A stretch of 64,000 nt of DNA from Streptomyces decoyicus (lineage in GTDB: Bacteria; Actinomycetota; Actinomycetes; Streptomycetales; Streptomycetaceae). Position numbers and translations under genes: made by a program. Below the pieces are notes generated by a model. The model saw nothing but the letters and a program-made list of their open reading frames with translations. It was not told the DNA's origin and did not search any database. Below are positions 8,062 to 16,013 of the stretch, one piece after another. Location of the stretch: NCBI RefSeq assembly GCF_019880305.1, contig NZ_CP082301.1, positions 4,154,001 through 4,218,000 of the forward strand, written 5' to 3'. How positions within the stretch are numbered: position 1 is the stretch's first letter; the number at the start of each line of letters is the position of its first letter.

Positions 8062-9918
8062 TCACCCGTCGGTGAGCAGTCCGCGCGCCAGGGCGTCGTT
8101 CTGGCGGAAGTAGACGGCGTTGGTGTGCGGACGGGGGAACTGGGCCGGTCCGGCGATGATCCGGTCCCGGTGCACGGCGCCGGACGCATCGACGGGGTGC
8201 AGACCCGCACCGGACAGCTGCAGCATGCCGCCCGCTCCGTCCTCGGTGTGCTCCTGGACGAGCTCGCCTCGGGACAGCAGGGCGCGCAGCAGGGGGTCGG
8301 TGACCCGGTCCGGGTCGGGAGCCGCAAGGCGGGCGTCGAGCAGCACGGCCGCCTCGTGGACGGCGCCGGGCACGGCGGGGCTGCTCGCGCGGAAGACGGA
8401 GCCGCCCGGGGCGCGCTCCCCGGCCCCTGCCTCGTCCCCGCCCAGCGCCACGACCCGCATCCCGGGACCCACGAACGTCACGATCCCCGCCTCTGCCAGC
8501 GCCAGCAGCTGTGCGGCGCGCAGCGGCGGCGGGCCCGAGCTGAGGTACGTACCGAGCGCGAAGTGGCGCAGCGCCTCCACGACATGGTGGGCGTCCAGGC
8601 CCCCGGACCGCCACAGCTCCTCGATGACCGAGCCGACCCGCTGGAGGGCGTCGACCAGGGCGGTGTCGACACCGCGCGCCGGTCCGGTACGGCGTTGCAG
8701 CACCTCGGCGAGGTGGCCGCGCAGCTGCCGCTGGAGGTCTTCGGTGCCCGCGAACCGCAGCCCGGCCAGCGGCGCGGCCAGCCGGTCCAGGTCGAGGCGG
8801 TCGGCGGGGTCGGGCACCGCGGCACGGGCGAGTTTGGCCAGCCGGTCGGCGTCGGTGATCAGCACGGCGTACTGGGCGTCGAAGTCCTGCCAGGTCATGC
8901 GGGTACGAGCGGGCTGTTCCGCGAAGAGTGCGCGGTAGTGGCACCAGCCCAGTTCGGCCACCACCAGCGGCCAGGCATCGCGGGCGAAGGAGGCGCCGGG
9001 CCGGGACAGCCGGGCGCGGCAGGCGTCGACGGTGGCGAAGCGGGGGGCGGCGGCCGGGGCCGTCGCCGGAGCCGTGGCCGGTGCGCCGGACGCCGGTTTG
9101 GCCGGTTTGGGCGGCAGCGGAACGCCCCGGCGGGAACCGGCGTACAGACGCGGCTCGCGCCCGGACGGCAGATAGCGCAGCGCACCGTCCGGGGTGCGCG
9201 CGAAGCGGCCGCCGCGGCCCTCCGTCAGCAGCGCCAGACAGTCGATGAAGACCAGACCGAGGCCGCGGACGACGACGGGCGCACCGGGCGGGATGCGCTC
9301 CAGCGCTGCCGCGTCGGCGGGGCCGGGGCCGATGCGGGTCAGGCCGGCCGGCACGGGGGCGGCGAGGGTCTCCGTATGGCCCTGGGCGAACACCACCCGG
9401 TCGGCGAGGAAAGGGGGTTCACCGGAGTCGAGGATCACCTGCTGGCGGCCCCGCCCGTCCGGTGCCGCCCCGTCGGCGGCCGTGCGCCGCAGATCGGTCA
9501 CCCGGGCCCGGTGGACGTACAGCCGTACCGAGGCGGGCCGCTCACGGGTCACGGTCGCGAAGAAGTGGCGCAGATAGCGGCCCTGGTCGCGGCGGGCGGC
9601 GTAGGCGCCGTCGTGGAGCGGGGCGTCGAGCCATCCCGCAGTCGTGGGGCCGGGCCGCGGCGGCCCGTCGCACTCCACGCTCTCGTCCGGGTACATCGTG
9701 ACCTGCTCGGCGGCGGAGTTCATCCACAGCAGTCCGGACTGGTCGGTGCGCCAGGTGCGGCCGGCGCCCGGCGGGTACGGGTCGACGATGTGCAGATCCA
9801 GGGGCCGGTCGCCGTACAGGGCCGGGACGTTGGCGAGGATCCGCTCGACGATCGAGGCGCCGCGCGGGCCGCAGCCGATGATGCAGAGGGAGCGGGCCGG
9901 GCCCGTGTGGTCGTTCAA
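8062..9918 (-). CDS. FAD/NAD(P)-binding oxidoreductase (NAD_binding_9-like)
   Basis: Last gene of the lanthipeptide operon, 618 residues. The N-terminus has the dinucleotide fold SLCIIGCGPRGASIVERIL. It is followed by GAGRTWRTDQSGLLWMNSAAEQVTMYPDES, a pattern seen in large FAD-NAD(P)-binding proteins annotated by PF13454. No membrane segment or signal is seen. The start is probably TTG 9918, five bases after GGACGGAG; an open frame runs upstream to 10059 but overlaps precursor peptide A3 in another frame. Its place directly behind the precursors suggests an oxidative tailoring step, perhaps on the C-terminal Cys or the lipid, but the substrate is not deducible. Confidence 0.8.
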   Translation of the reverse strand: MNDHTGPARSLCIIGCGPRGASIVERILANVPALYGDRPLDLHIVDPYPPGAGRTWRTDQSGLLWMNSAAEQVTMYPDESVECDGPPRPGPTTAGWLDAPLHDGAYAARRDQGRYLRHFFATVTRERPASVRLYVHRARVTDLRRTAADGAAPDGRGRQQVILDSGEPPFLADRVVFAQGHTETLAAPVPAGLTRIGPGPADAAALERIPPGAPVVVRGLGLVFIDCLALLTEGRGGRFARTPDGALRYLPSGREPRLYAGSRRGVPLPPKPAKPASGAPATAPATAPAAAPRFATVDACRARLSRPGASFARDAWPLVVAELGWCHYRALFAEQPARTRMTWQDFDAQYAVLITDADRLAKLARAAVPDPADRLDLDRLAAPLAGLRFAGTEDLQRQLRGHLAEVLQRRTGPARGVDTALVDALQRVGSVIEELWRSGGLDAHHVVEALRHFALGTYLSSGPPPLRAAQLLALAEAGIVTFVGPGMRVVALGGDEAGAGERAPGGSVFRASSPAVPGAVHEAAVLLDARLAAPDPDRVTDPLLRALLSRGELVQEHTEDGAGGMLQLSGAGLHPVDASGAVHRDRIIAGPAQFPRPHTNAVYFRQNDALARGLLTDG

Positions 9919-9972
9919 CTGGACTCCGTCCGTTGGCCGCTGTCCGGACGTGGCGTACGCGCACAGATAGGG

Positions 9973-10009
9973 GCCCGGTGGCCCGTGCACGGAGCACGGG
10001 CCACCGGGC
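9973..10009 (-). terminator. Strong stem-loop behind the precursor genes
   Basis: A perfect 16-bp stem (9973-9988 with 9994-10009, 5-nt loop) lies 6 bp after the stop of precursor A3 and before the oxidoreductase gene. There is no T run on the minus strand. It may partly terminate or protect the precursor mRNA, raising peptide over enzyme levels. Confidence 0.65.
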
Positions 10010-10015
10010 GCCGTG

Positions 10016-10102
10016 TCAGCAGCCGGTGCTGACGGTGGAGCCGAGCGCCTGGGCGTCACGCTCGCCCGGCACCTCCAGACCCTGAAGATCCATGATGCTC
10101 AT
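10016..10102 (-). CDS. Class III lanthipeptide precursor A3
   Basis: A 28-residue peptide starting at ATG 10102 after GGGAGGGG. It begins MSIMDLQGLEVPGERDAQ and ends LGSTVSTGC. The MDLQGLE segment matches the amphipathic leader helix motif (LxDLQxLE) of class III precursors such as SapB and labyrinthopeptin. The C-terminal S-x-x-S-x-x-C pattern, with Cys as the last residue, is the one needed for a labionin or avionin bridge. It differs from A1 by Asp for Glu at residue 16 and Ser for Thr at residue 2. The core is probably about 8 residues, but leader cleavage cannot be placed from sequence. Confidence 0.9.
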   Translation of the reverse strand: MSIMDLQGLEVPGERDAQALGSTVSTGC

Positions 10103-10169
10103 CTCGAACCCCTCCCTTCCGTTGTCCGATCCGGGTGCGTACAGTGCGTAGAGGACACCGAACTCGGTG

Positions 10170-10256
10170 TCAGCAGCCGCCGCTGACGGTGGAGCCGAGC
10201 GCCTGAGCGTCACGCTCGCCCGGCACCTCCAGACCCTGAAGATCCATGATGGTCAT
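10170..10256 (-). CDS. Class III lanthipeptide precursor A2
   Basis: Second of three tandem precursors, 28 residues, ATG 10256 after GGGAGGTG. The leader MTIMDLQGLEVPGERDAQ is shared with its neighbours; the core ends GSTVSGGC, so Thr5 of the S-x-x-S-x-x-C motif is Gly here. Removing this Thr means one fewer residue that could be dehydrated outside the bridge. The gap to A3 is 67 bp and to A1 is 124 bp. The high DNA identity among copies points to recent tandem duplication. Confidence 0.9.
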   Translation of the reverse strand: MTIMDLQGLEVPGERDAQALGSTVSGGC

Positions 10257-10380
10257 TGCGACACCTCCCTTCGGGGGTGAGCAGGAGCGGTGGACAGCGG
10301 AGCTGATGTCCCAGGTGCCGTTGCGGGACACCTGGAGCCGGTGGGACGGGCATTGCGGTGCACGGCCCGCCGGCGTCACA

Positions 10381-10467
10381 TCAGCAGCCGGTGCTGACGG
10401 TGGAGCCGAGCGCCTGGGCCTCACGCTCGCCCGGCACCTCCAGACCCTGAAGATCCATGATGGTCAT
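10381..10467 (-). CDS. Class III lanthipeptide precursor A1
   Basis: First precursor downstream of the synthetase, 28 residues. Its ATG 10467 abuts the TAA stop of the LanKC gene with no gap, and its ribosome site GGGAGGTG lies inside the LanKC 3' end, so translation is coupled. The leader reads MTIMDLQGLEVPGEREAQ and the core ends GSTVSTGC. There is no other Cys, so a single bridged residue formed from Ser, Ser and Cys is predicted. This is the most upstream copy and is likely to be the most strongly coupled to enzyme synthesis. Confidence 0.92.
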   Translation of the reverse strand: MTIMDLQGLEVPGEREAQALGSTVSTGC

Positions 10468-13149
10468 TTACGACACCTCCCTTCCGTTGTCCGCAGTGCC
10501 CGCCGTCCCGGACGGGGCGGTGGGGTTCGCGGCGCCATGGGCGCCGCGGGCGCGCTCCGGGGCGGCCGAGTGAACGGCCGCGGCGGACCGCGAGTCGGTG
10601 AGGAACGGGAGCAGTTCGGTGCCCCGTTCGGCGGCGCCGAGGGCCAGCAGTACGCCGGCCCCGCCGGTGGCCACGTCCATGGAGATCCGGGCCCGGCCGT
10701 CACAGGGGAAGACCGTCGCGCCGTTCAGCGTCATGGCGTGCTGGTGAAGGTTGGTCAGATGGCGGCGCAGCTGCCGCTCGGCGGTCTCCGCGGGCAGCGG
10801 GACCCACTCGCGCAACGTGGCGAGGGTGCCGATCAGTCCGGCGCGTCCGCCCCACAGCCCCGACTCGATGACGAAGTCGGAGGAGCAGGCCCGCAGCAGG
10901 GCCGGCAGGGCCTCGCGGATCCGCGCGTCGTCGCGGTGGCGCAGGAGATCGGCCGCCACCAGGGCGATGCCCGCGCTGCCGTTGTCGAGATAGGGCAGCA
11001 GCCGGAACCCCTCGTCGACCTGGAGGGTGTCCTGCGGTCCTGACGCGCAGCGGTCGAGGTCGCGGTGCACGGCCCGGACGGCCTCGTCCAGCAGGCCCCG
11101 GTCGCCGGTGGACCGGTGGGCGCGGAGCAGGAACAGCGCCGGTCCCGACCAGCCGTACATCAGCCCGGCGGCGTGGGTGGAGCCGCGCCGGCGCTTGTGC
11201 TCGACGGGCTCGGTACGGGCCGCCGCGAGCCGCTCCGTGACGCGGTCGGCGAGGCCGAGGGCCTGCTGCCGCAGGGCGGCGCTGTCCAGCGCGTCGGCGA
11301 AGTGCAGAAGGTTCAGACCGACGCCGGACAGGCCGCGGTAGAGGCTGGGGCAGTGGCGTACGGAGAGCCGGTCCGCGGCCCGGTCGAGGGCGCGCAGGGC
11401 TCCCTCGTCGTCGCCCAACTCCCGTAAGACGTAGGCCATTCCGTGCAGACCGTCGTAGAAGCCGGTCCGCTCGGCGGGGACCCGGTCGACGGCGGCGCGC
11501 AGCCAGGCCGCGCCCTCCTCGTCGTGTTCCCCGAGGACGGTGTGGCGGGCCCACAGGACGCCGGCCGCGCCGTGTCCGAAGCCCGCGCCGCCCTCGGCGA
11601 ACTGGGCGAAGTCGCCGGGGTACAGCCGGTCCGTGCGGTGCGGGGTGGCGCTGTCGCGCAGCCCGCGGCCGATCGAGGTCAGCACGTCGGGCGGTGGGAA
11701 CGCCCCCGGGGCGCTGCGGAGCGGGGAGGTCGTGTTGTCGTTGGGGGCGAGCTGGGGGGCCAGCCGTGCCACCAGGTCGCCCGGGAGGCCGAACCGGCGT
11801 GCCGCGGTGTCGAGCAGCGCCGACGCCTTGTCGGGTGCCAGCCCGCCGAGCGCGGCGAGCGGCAGGAACATCCACAGCGCGATGGCGGCCAGTGCGTAGT
11901 GGTCGCCGTCCGCGCCGGTGGCGTCGGCCCGGTGGAAGCCCGGGGCGCCGAGGCTGCTGGGGGTGGCCAGGTCGATCGCGTCGGCCACCTCGAAGTCCAG
12001 CAGGACGGGGATGTCGCCGGGCTGGATGATGAAGTTGCCCGGGTGCAGGTCGCCGATGCGGACCCCGCGCCCGTGCACCGAGGCGATCAGCGCCTCGATC
12101 CGGCCGAACAGGGCCAGGGCGCGGTCCCGGTGGGCGGCCACGGCCGACTCGTCGGGTTCGGGCACGGTCAGCGGATAGATCCCGGCGAGCCAGGACTGGA
12201 AGTCCTGCCCCTCGATCTCCTCCAGGACCAGGAACAGGTGGTCGCGGACCTGGAAGGTGCCGAAAGTACGGGGGATGCCGGGCAGTCCGGCCAGCTTCGC
12301 CAGGATCCGGTGCTCATGGGCGAGCCGGGCGACCGCGTCGCGGCCGACGCCGTCCGTACCCGAGTACGGCCGGCCCTCCTTGAGGACGACGCTGCGCTCC
12401 CCGGCGCCGAGGGCGTGGTCGCCGGCCGGCTCGGCGCGGTAGACGCCGCCGCCGTGCGAGAAGTGCAGCGCACCGGTGATCCGGTACGGGAAGTCGTCCA
12501 CGGCCTGCCGGGCGGCCAGCGAGTCCTTGAGGATGTCCGGCATCCCGACCCAGTCGGGAGTGTGGAAGACCGGGGCGCGGCGGTCCGGTTCCGGTGTGCC
12601 GTCAGGGCGCCGGAAGGCCGTCACCAGTTCGCCGTCGGCGTCCTCCATGTAGCGGGTGCGGAAGCCGCCGTAGCGTACGTACAGCGGGCCCTCGCGGAAG
12701 CGCAGATCGGTGAGGACGTACGGGCCCGGCCGGCCGCCGACGAGCGCGTCCAGGCCTTCGAGGGTGCGGGCCAGCTCGGCCTCGTCCACGGGGTAGACGG
12801 TCAGCAGCTTGCCGGCGGAGGAGCGCTGGGCGTACTTGCGGCTCAGGGCACGCAGGACGTTGGCGCTCTTGAGGTACTTGAAGGCGATGCCGTGCCGGGT
12901 GCAGTGGGCGGCGACATCGGCGAGGGTGCGGTGGGCGTCCTCCTGGGCCGCGCTGACGTGGATCTTCCAGCCCTGGTCGGGGAGGTGGTCCTCGGGCGGC
13001 CGGCAGAAGGTCCAGGCATCGTTGTCGTCGCGGGTCCAGCCGTCGGGCAGCGGCGGGGCGGGGAAGCGGGTGGCTTCCAGGTCCCAGTTGCCGGGCCAGT
13101 CGAAGAAGGTGCGGTCGGCCAGGGCGAAGCTCTCGGCGCCGTCTCTCAT
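10468..13149 (-). CDS. Class III lanthipeptide synthetase (LanKC)
   Basis: Three-domain enzyme of 893 residues that phosphorylates Ser/Thr of the precursor, eliminates phosphate and cyclises. The N-terminal lyase-like part (about 1-205) contains WKIHVSA and HGIAFKYLKSANVLRALSRKYAQR, typical of LanKC. The kinase domain (about 220-470) shows VVLKEGRPYSG, the catalytic IGDLHPGNF and VLLDFEVAD. The C-terminal LanC-like domain (about 540-885) keeps Gly-rich repeats (YDGLHGMAY, YRGLSGVGL, MYGWSGPAL, WGGRAGLIG) but lacks the Cys-Cys-His zinc ligands, which separates class III from class IV. A TTA codon at 11425-11427 suggests bldA control. It overlaps the GNAT stop by 4 bp. Confidence 0.95.
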   Translation of the reverse strand: MRDGAESFALADRTFFDWPGNWDLEATRFPAPPLPDGWTRDDNDAWTFCRPPEDHLPDQGWKIHVSAAQEDAHRTLADVAAHCTRHGIAFKYLKSANVLRALSRKYAQRSSAGKLLTVYPVDEAELARTLEGLDALVGGRPGPYVLTDLRFREGPLYVRYGGFRTRYMEDADGELVTAFRRPDGTPEPDRRAPVFHTPDWVGMPDILKDSLAARQAVDDFPYRITGALHFSHGGGVYRAEPAGDHALGAGERSVVLKEGRPYSGTDGVGRDAVARLAHEHRILAKLAGLPGIPRTFGTFQVRDHLFLVLEEIEGQDFQSWLAGIYPLTVPEPDESAVAAHRDRALALFGRIEALIASVHGRGVRIGDLHPGNFIIQPGDIPVLLDFEVADAIDLATPSSLGAPGFHRADATGADGDHYALAAIALWMFLPLAALGGLAPDKASALLDTAARRFGLPGDLVARLAPQLAPNDNTTSPLRSAPGAFPPPDVLTSIGRGLRDSATPHRTDRLYPGDFAQFAEGGAGFGHGAAGVLWARHTVLGEHDEEGAAWLRAAVDRVPAERTGFYDGLHGMAYVLRELGDDEGALRALDRAADRLSVRHCPSLYRGLSGVGLNLLHFADALDSAALRQQALGLADRVTERLAAARTEPVEHKRRRGSTHAAGLMYGWSGPALFLLRAHRSTGDRGLLDEAVRAVHRDLDRCASGPQDTLQVDEGFRLLPYLDNGSAGIALVAADLLRHRDDARIREALPALLRACSSDFVIESGLWGGRAGLIGTLATLREWVPLPAETAERQLRRHLTNLHQHAMTLNGATVFPCDGRARISMDVATGGAGVLLALGAAERGTELLPFLTDSRSAAAVHSAAPERARGAHGAANPTAPSGTAGTADNGREVS

Positions 13150-13919
13150 GCGGCACCTCGCGCGGGGGCGGCGGCGGCCGGGACGGGCTCGTCGGTCCGG
13201 GCGGTGTCATGGAGCCCGTCGGCACGGGCGGCGGCGTCGGGCGTGGCCCCGTCGTGCTGTGCGGGGTCGTCGTCCAGGAACTCCGCGAGCGCGGTGCGCC
13301 CGGTCGTCGTCAGATGCTCGGCGAGGACGGCGCGGGCCTGGGCCTTGTCGTCCCCGTCCACGAAGTCGGCGAGTCCGACGGCCAGTACGCGGTTGTCGGC
13401 GCTGGGCTTCAGCGAGGCGTAGTGCTCGTCGCGCAGCAGCCCCCACACGATCGAGTCGTGATACGCGCCGTCGAGATAGCAGTGGTCGCGCAGGATGCCC
13501 TCGACCACGAACGGGGTCTTGGTCATCAGCCGGATGATGCCCTTGTTGTAGCCGGCGGTGGTGACCTGCACCCGGTGCGCGTCGAGTTGGTGGAAGAGGT
13601 AGTCGACGAGCAGGACGACGGCCTCCGCGCCGTAGCCGCGGCGCCACAGCTCGGGGGAGCCGATCGCGCCGCCGACGGTGAAGCCGCCGATCCGGCCGCT
13701 GCGCTGGTAGCTGACGGTGCCGATGCCGTCGCCGTCCTTCGTACGGATCACCAGATGGTGGACCCGCCCCGAGCGGTTGGCCGCTTCGACCTCGGCGGCG
13801 CCCAGCAGCTCCCAGTCCCCGCTGAGCACGGCGGCCGGCGAGCCGGGCCGCAGCCAGGAGGCGATCGCTGCCCAGTCGTCGTCGCCGGGCCATTCCAAGG
13901 TCACCAGTCGTCCCTGCAT
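13146..13919 (-). CDS. GNAT acyltransferase, candidate lipid-peptide ligase
   Basis: GNAT-fold transferase of 257 residues with the acyl-carrier binding motif RRGYGAEAVVLLVDYLF (motif A) and the motif-B pattern YNKGIIRLMTKTPFVVEGILRDHCYLDGAYHDSIVWGLLRDE common in GNATs of this type. The C-terminal 60 residues are Ala/Asp-rich and probably disordered. It is sandwiched between a ketosynthase gene (15 bp away) and LanKC (4-bp overlap). In goadvionin and other lipolanthine systems a GNAT condenses a long acyl chain from a carrier protein with the N-terminus of the lanthipeptide. By context I propose the same role here; a self-resistance acetyltransferase is the alternative. Confidence 0.85.
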   Translation of the reverse strand: MQGRLVTLEWPGDDDWAAIASWLRPGSPAAVLSGDWELLGAAEVEAANRSGRVHHLVIRTKDGDGIGTVSYQRSGRIGGFTVGGAIGSPELWRRGYGAEAVVLLVDYLFHQLDAHRVQVTTAGYNKGIIRLMTKTPFVVEGILRDHCYLDGAYHDSIVWGLLRDEHYASLKPSADNRVLAVGLADFVDGDDKAQARAVLAEHLTTTGRTALAEFLDDDPAQHDGATPDAAARADGLHDTARTDEPVPAAAAPARGAA

Positions 13920-13934
13920 GATGCGTCTCCCTCC

Positions 13935-15194
13935 TCAGCCTGTGTAGCGGGTCAGTACGAGTACGGCGTTGTGGCCGCCGAATCCGAACGAATTGCTCAG
14001 CACCACGTCGCCGTCCCAGTCGCGGGCGCCCTTGACCACCAGGTCGAGATCCGGTTCCTCGGGGTGGTCGCAGTTACGGATCGGTGGGATCTTGCGGTCC
14101 CGCAGCGAGAGCACCGCGGCGATGGCCTCGACGGCTCCGGATGCACCGAGCATGTGCCCGGTCATGCTCTTGACTGCGGTGATCGGCGTACGGGGCAGCT
14201 GGTCGGGGCCGAGCACCTCGCGCAGGATCGCCGCCTCGATGCGGTCGTTCTGCACGGTGCCGGTGCCGTGGGCACTGACCTGCCCGACCTCCTCGGGGGC
14301 CCGGCCCGCGTCGGCGAGCGCACCGCGCACGGCGCGGATGGCTCCGGCGCCGGTCGGGTCGAGGGCGGTCACATGATGGGCGTCGGTGGTGGCGGCGTAC
14401 CCGGCCACCTCGGCGAGGATCGGTGCGCCGCGGCGCTCGGCGTGCCCGGCCTCCTCCAGTGTCAGGACGCCGGCACCGACGGCCATCACGAAGCCGGCGC
14501 GGTCCCGGTCGAAGGGCCGGCTGGCTCCTTCGGGGTCCTCGTTGCGGCGGGAGAGGGCCTGCGCGTTGGCGGTGCCGGCCAGGTCGGTGGCGGTGAGTGA
14601 ATCGTCCGCGCCGCCGGCCAGGGCGATGTCGGCACGGCCGGAGCGGATCAGCTCGGTCGCCTCGCCGATGGCCACCGCGCCGGTGGCACAGGCCGCGGAG
14701 ACCGCACAACTGGGGCCGCCGATGCCGTACTTGATGGACAGCAGGCTGGCCGGGTGGTCGATGGCGGTGAGGACCGAGTGGTACGGGGAGACCCGCCGCG
14801 GGCCCTTTTCCTTGAGGACGTCGTACTGCTGCTGGATCGCGTGGGCGGCGCCGTAGCCGGAGCCGATCACCGCGGCGAAGCGGTACGGGTCGATGCCGGC
14901 CGGCGGTTCGAGGCCGGCGGCCCGCAGGGCCTGGGCGGCGGCGACCACCGCGTACTGGGTGAAGCTGTCGCTGCGCCGGGCCTCCTGCGGGGTGAGGTAG
15001 CCGGTCGTGTCGAAATCGGTGACCTCCCCGCCGATACGGACCGGGAGGTCCGAGGCATCGAAGCGGGTGACGGGACCGAGGCCGCTACGGCCGGCCAGGA
15101 GAGCGGCCCAGAAGTCCGCGGTGGTGTTTCCCACGGGGGACACCACGCCGCAGCCGGTGACGACAACGCGCCGCCGATCCTCGCGCAACTCCAT
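13935..15194 (-). CDS. Beta-ketoacyl-ACP synthase II-like (FabF/KAS II) enzyme
   Basis: Condensing enzyme of 419 residues that extends acyl-ACP with malonyl-ACP. The triad is complete: Cys169 (SAACATG), His309 (SAHGTGT) and His347 (MTGHMLG), with Lys342; the C-terminal SNSFGFGGHNAVL is also present. It lacks acyltransferase or carrier domains, so it must use discrete proteins such as the ACP at 25159. ATG 15194 follows AGGAGG. It is the first gene of the lanthipeptide operon, and its promoter region carries a palindrome shared with the ACP/enoyl-reductase promoter. Confidence 0.95.
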   Translation of the reverse strand: MELREDRRRVVVTGCGVVSPVGNTTADFWAALLAGRSGLGPVTRFDASDLPVRIGGEVTDFDTTGYLTPQEARRSDSFTQYAVVAAAQALRAAGLEPPAGIDPYRFAAVIGSGYGAAHAIQQQYDVLKEKGPRRVSPYHSVLTAIDHPASLLSIKYGIGGPSCAVSAACATGAVAIGEATELIRSGRADIALAGGADDSLTATDLAGTANAQALSRRNEDPEGASRPFDRDRAGFVMAVGAGVLTLEEAGHAERRGAPILAEVAGYAATTDAHHVTALDPTGAGAIRAVRGALADAGRAPEEVGQVSAHGTGTVQNDRIEAAILREVLGPDQLPRTPITAVKSMTGHMLGASGAVEAIAAVLSLRDRKIPPIRNCDHPEEPDLDLVVKGARDWDGDVVLSNSFGFGGHNAVLVLTRYTG

Positions 15195-15773
15195 GGAACT
15201 CGCCTCCTACTTTTCTGCCCCGTTGTCACGCTTGGGGCGTCCTCATGACCAGAAACATGACAGGTGAGTCATCGTGCTGTCAACAGCCTTCGCGGAAGGT
15301 GGTCAGTCATCGAGGCCCACCCCTATGGACGGCCAAGCCTCGCACCAGCGGAAACGCTCTCAGGAGCGTGACTGACTGAGTCACGAAAATTGACTATGGC
15401 AGGCAGATGGGCGGGCAGATGATGGCGGTTGCCCGGCGCCGGGGGGTGCGTCCGGAGGGGGCGGCGACGGACGGAGCCGGGGTGCCTGCGGGGCACTGGC
15501 GGGGCGCGGTGCGGGCGCCCCCACTGCGCCCCCTGGCCGCCCCTGACCGCCCCGTTGACGCCCCCTCTGACGCGTCCACACCGCCCCCGCGACGCCTCCA
15601 TGCCGCCCTCGCACCGCCCCCGCGCCGCCCGCTGGTCGGGCCGGGAGTACATAGAAAGTGACAGACGACGGGTCGGAAAGTGCCTACCTGCGGATGATCC
15701 GAATGTGCCGGGCGGACGGGACGCTGGTCCGTACAACGAGCTCCGACACCATCACAAGGAACGAGGGGAACTC
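15195..15773. promoter_or_regulatory. 579-bp divergent control region with TGACT/AGTCA operators
   Basis: Lies between the ketosynthase operon and the small membrane-protein gene. It holds a perfect palindrome CGTGACTGACTGAGTCACG at 15367-15385, TTGACT at 15390-15395, AGTCAT at 15305-15310, and TGACA with AGTCA at 15258-15271. The same TGACT-N5-AGTCA palindrome occurs upstream of the ACP/FabI genes. From about 15400 to 15660 the DNA is C-rich low-complexity sequence in which I see no gene. Confidence 0.7.
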
Positions 15774-15953
15774 ATGAAGGGTATTGCCGTAGGTATTGTT
15801 CTGGCGATCGTAGGTCTGGTCCTATGGCTGACCACAAAGGAAGTGGAGACCCCGATCGTCTCGCTTCACAAGGCCGGGCTGATCCTGGCCATCATCGGTG
15901 GCGCAGAGGCCTTGTTCGCGCTTCTGGGATTGGGAAAGAAAGCTAATAAATAA
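15774..15953 (+). CDS. Small membrane protein, 59 aa
   Basis: Starts at ATG 15774 behind AAGGAACGAGGGG. Two hydrophobic segments (residues 3-20, GIAVGIVLAIVGLVLWL, and 33-53, KAGLILAIIGGAEALFALLGLG) flank a short charged loop TKEVETPIVSLHK; the end is basic (GKKANK). It is therefore a two-helix membrane protein, perhaps of the small DUF5708-like Streptomyces group, though I cannot confirm that. It is divergent from the ketosynthase operon and shares its operator region, so it may be co-regulated. It could be an immunity or accessory membrane peptide, but nothing proves this. Confidence 0.8.
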   Translation: MKGIAVGIVLAIVGLVLWLTTKEVETPIVSLHKAGLILAIIGGAEALFALLGLGKKANK

Positions 15954-16013
15954 ACGCGCATTGCGCGCAATAACGGCATTTTCGCCGCCGCGGCACTTTG
16001 GCCCCGGCGGTCG

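Noticed and set aside
9919..10059. N-terminal 47-codon extension of the FAD oxidoreductase
   Set aside because: It would run through the 16-bp hairpin and the A3 precursor gene in another frame, and the dinucleotide-binding fold begins right after TTG 9918, which has a good ribosome site.
15400..15660. Open frames in the C-rich stretch between the ketosynthase and the small membrane gene
   Set aside because: Low-complexity Pro/Arg/Ala sequence on both strands, no ribosome site, no recognisable domain.
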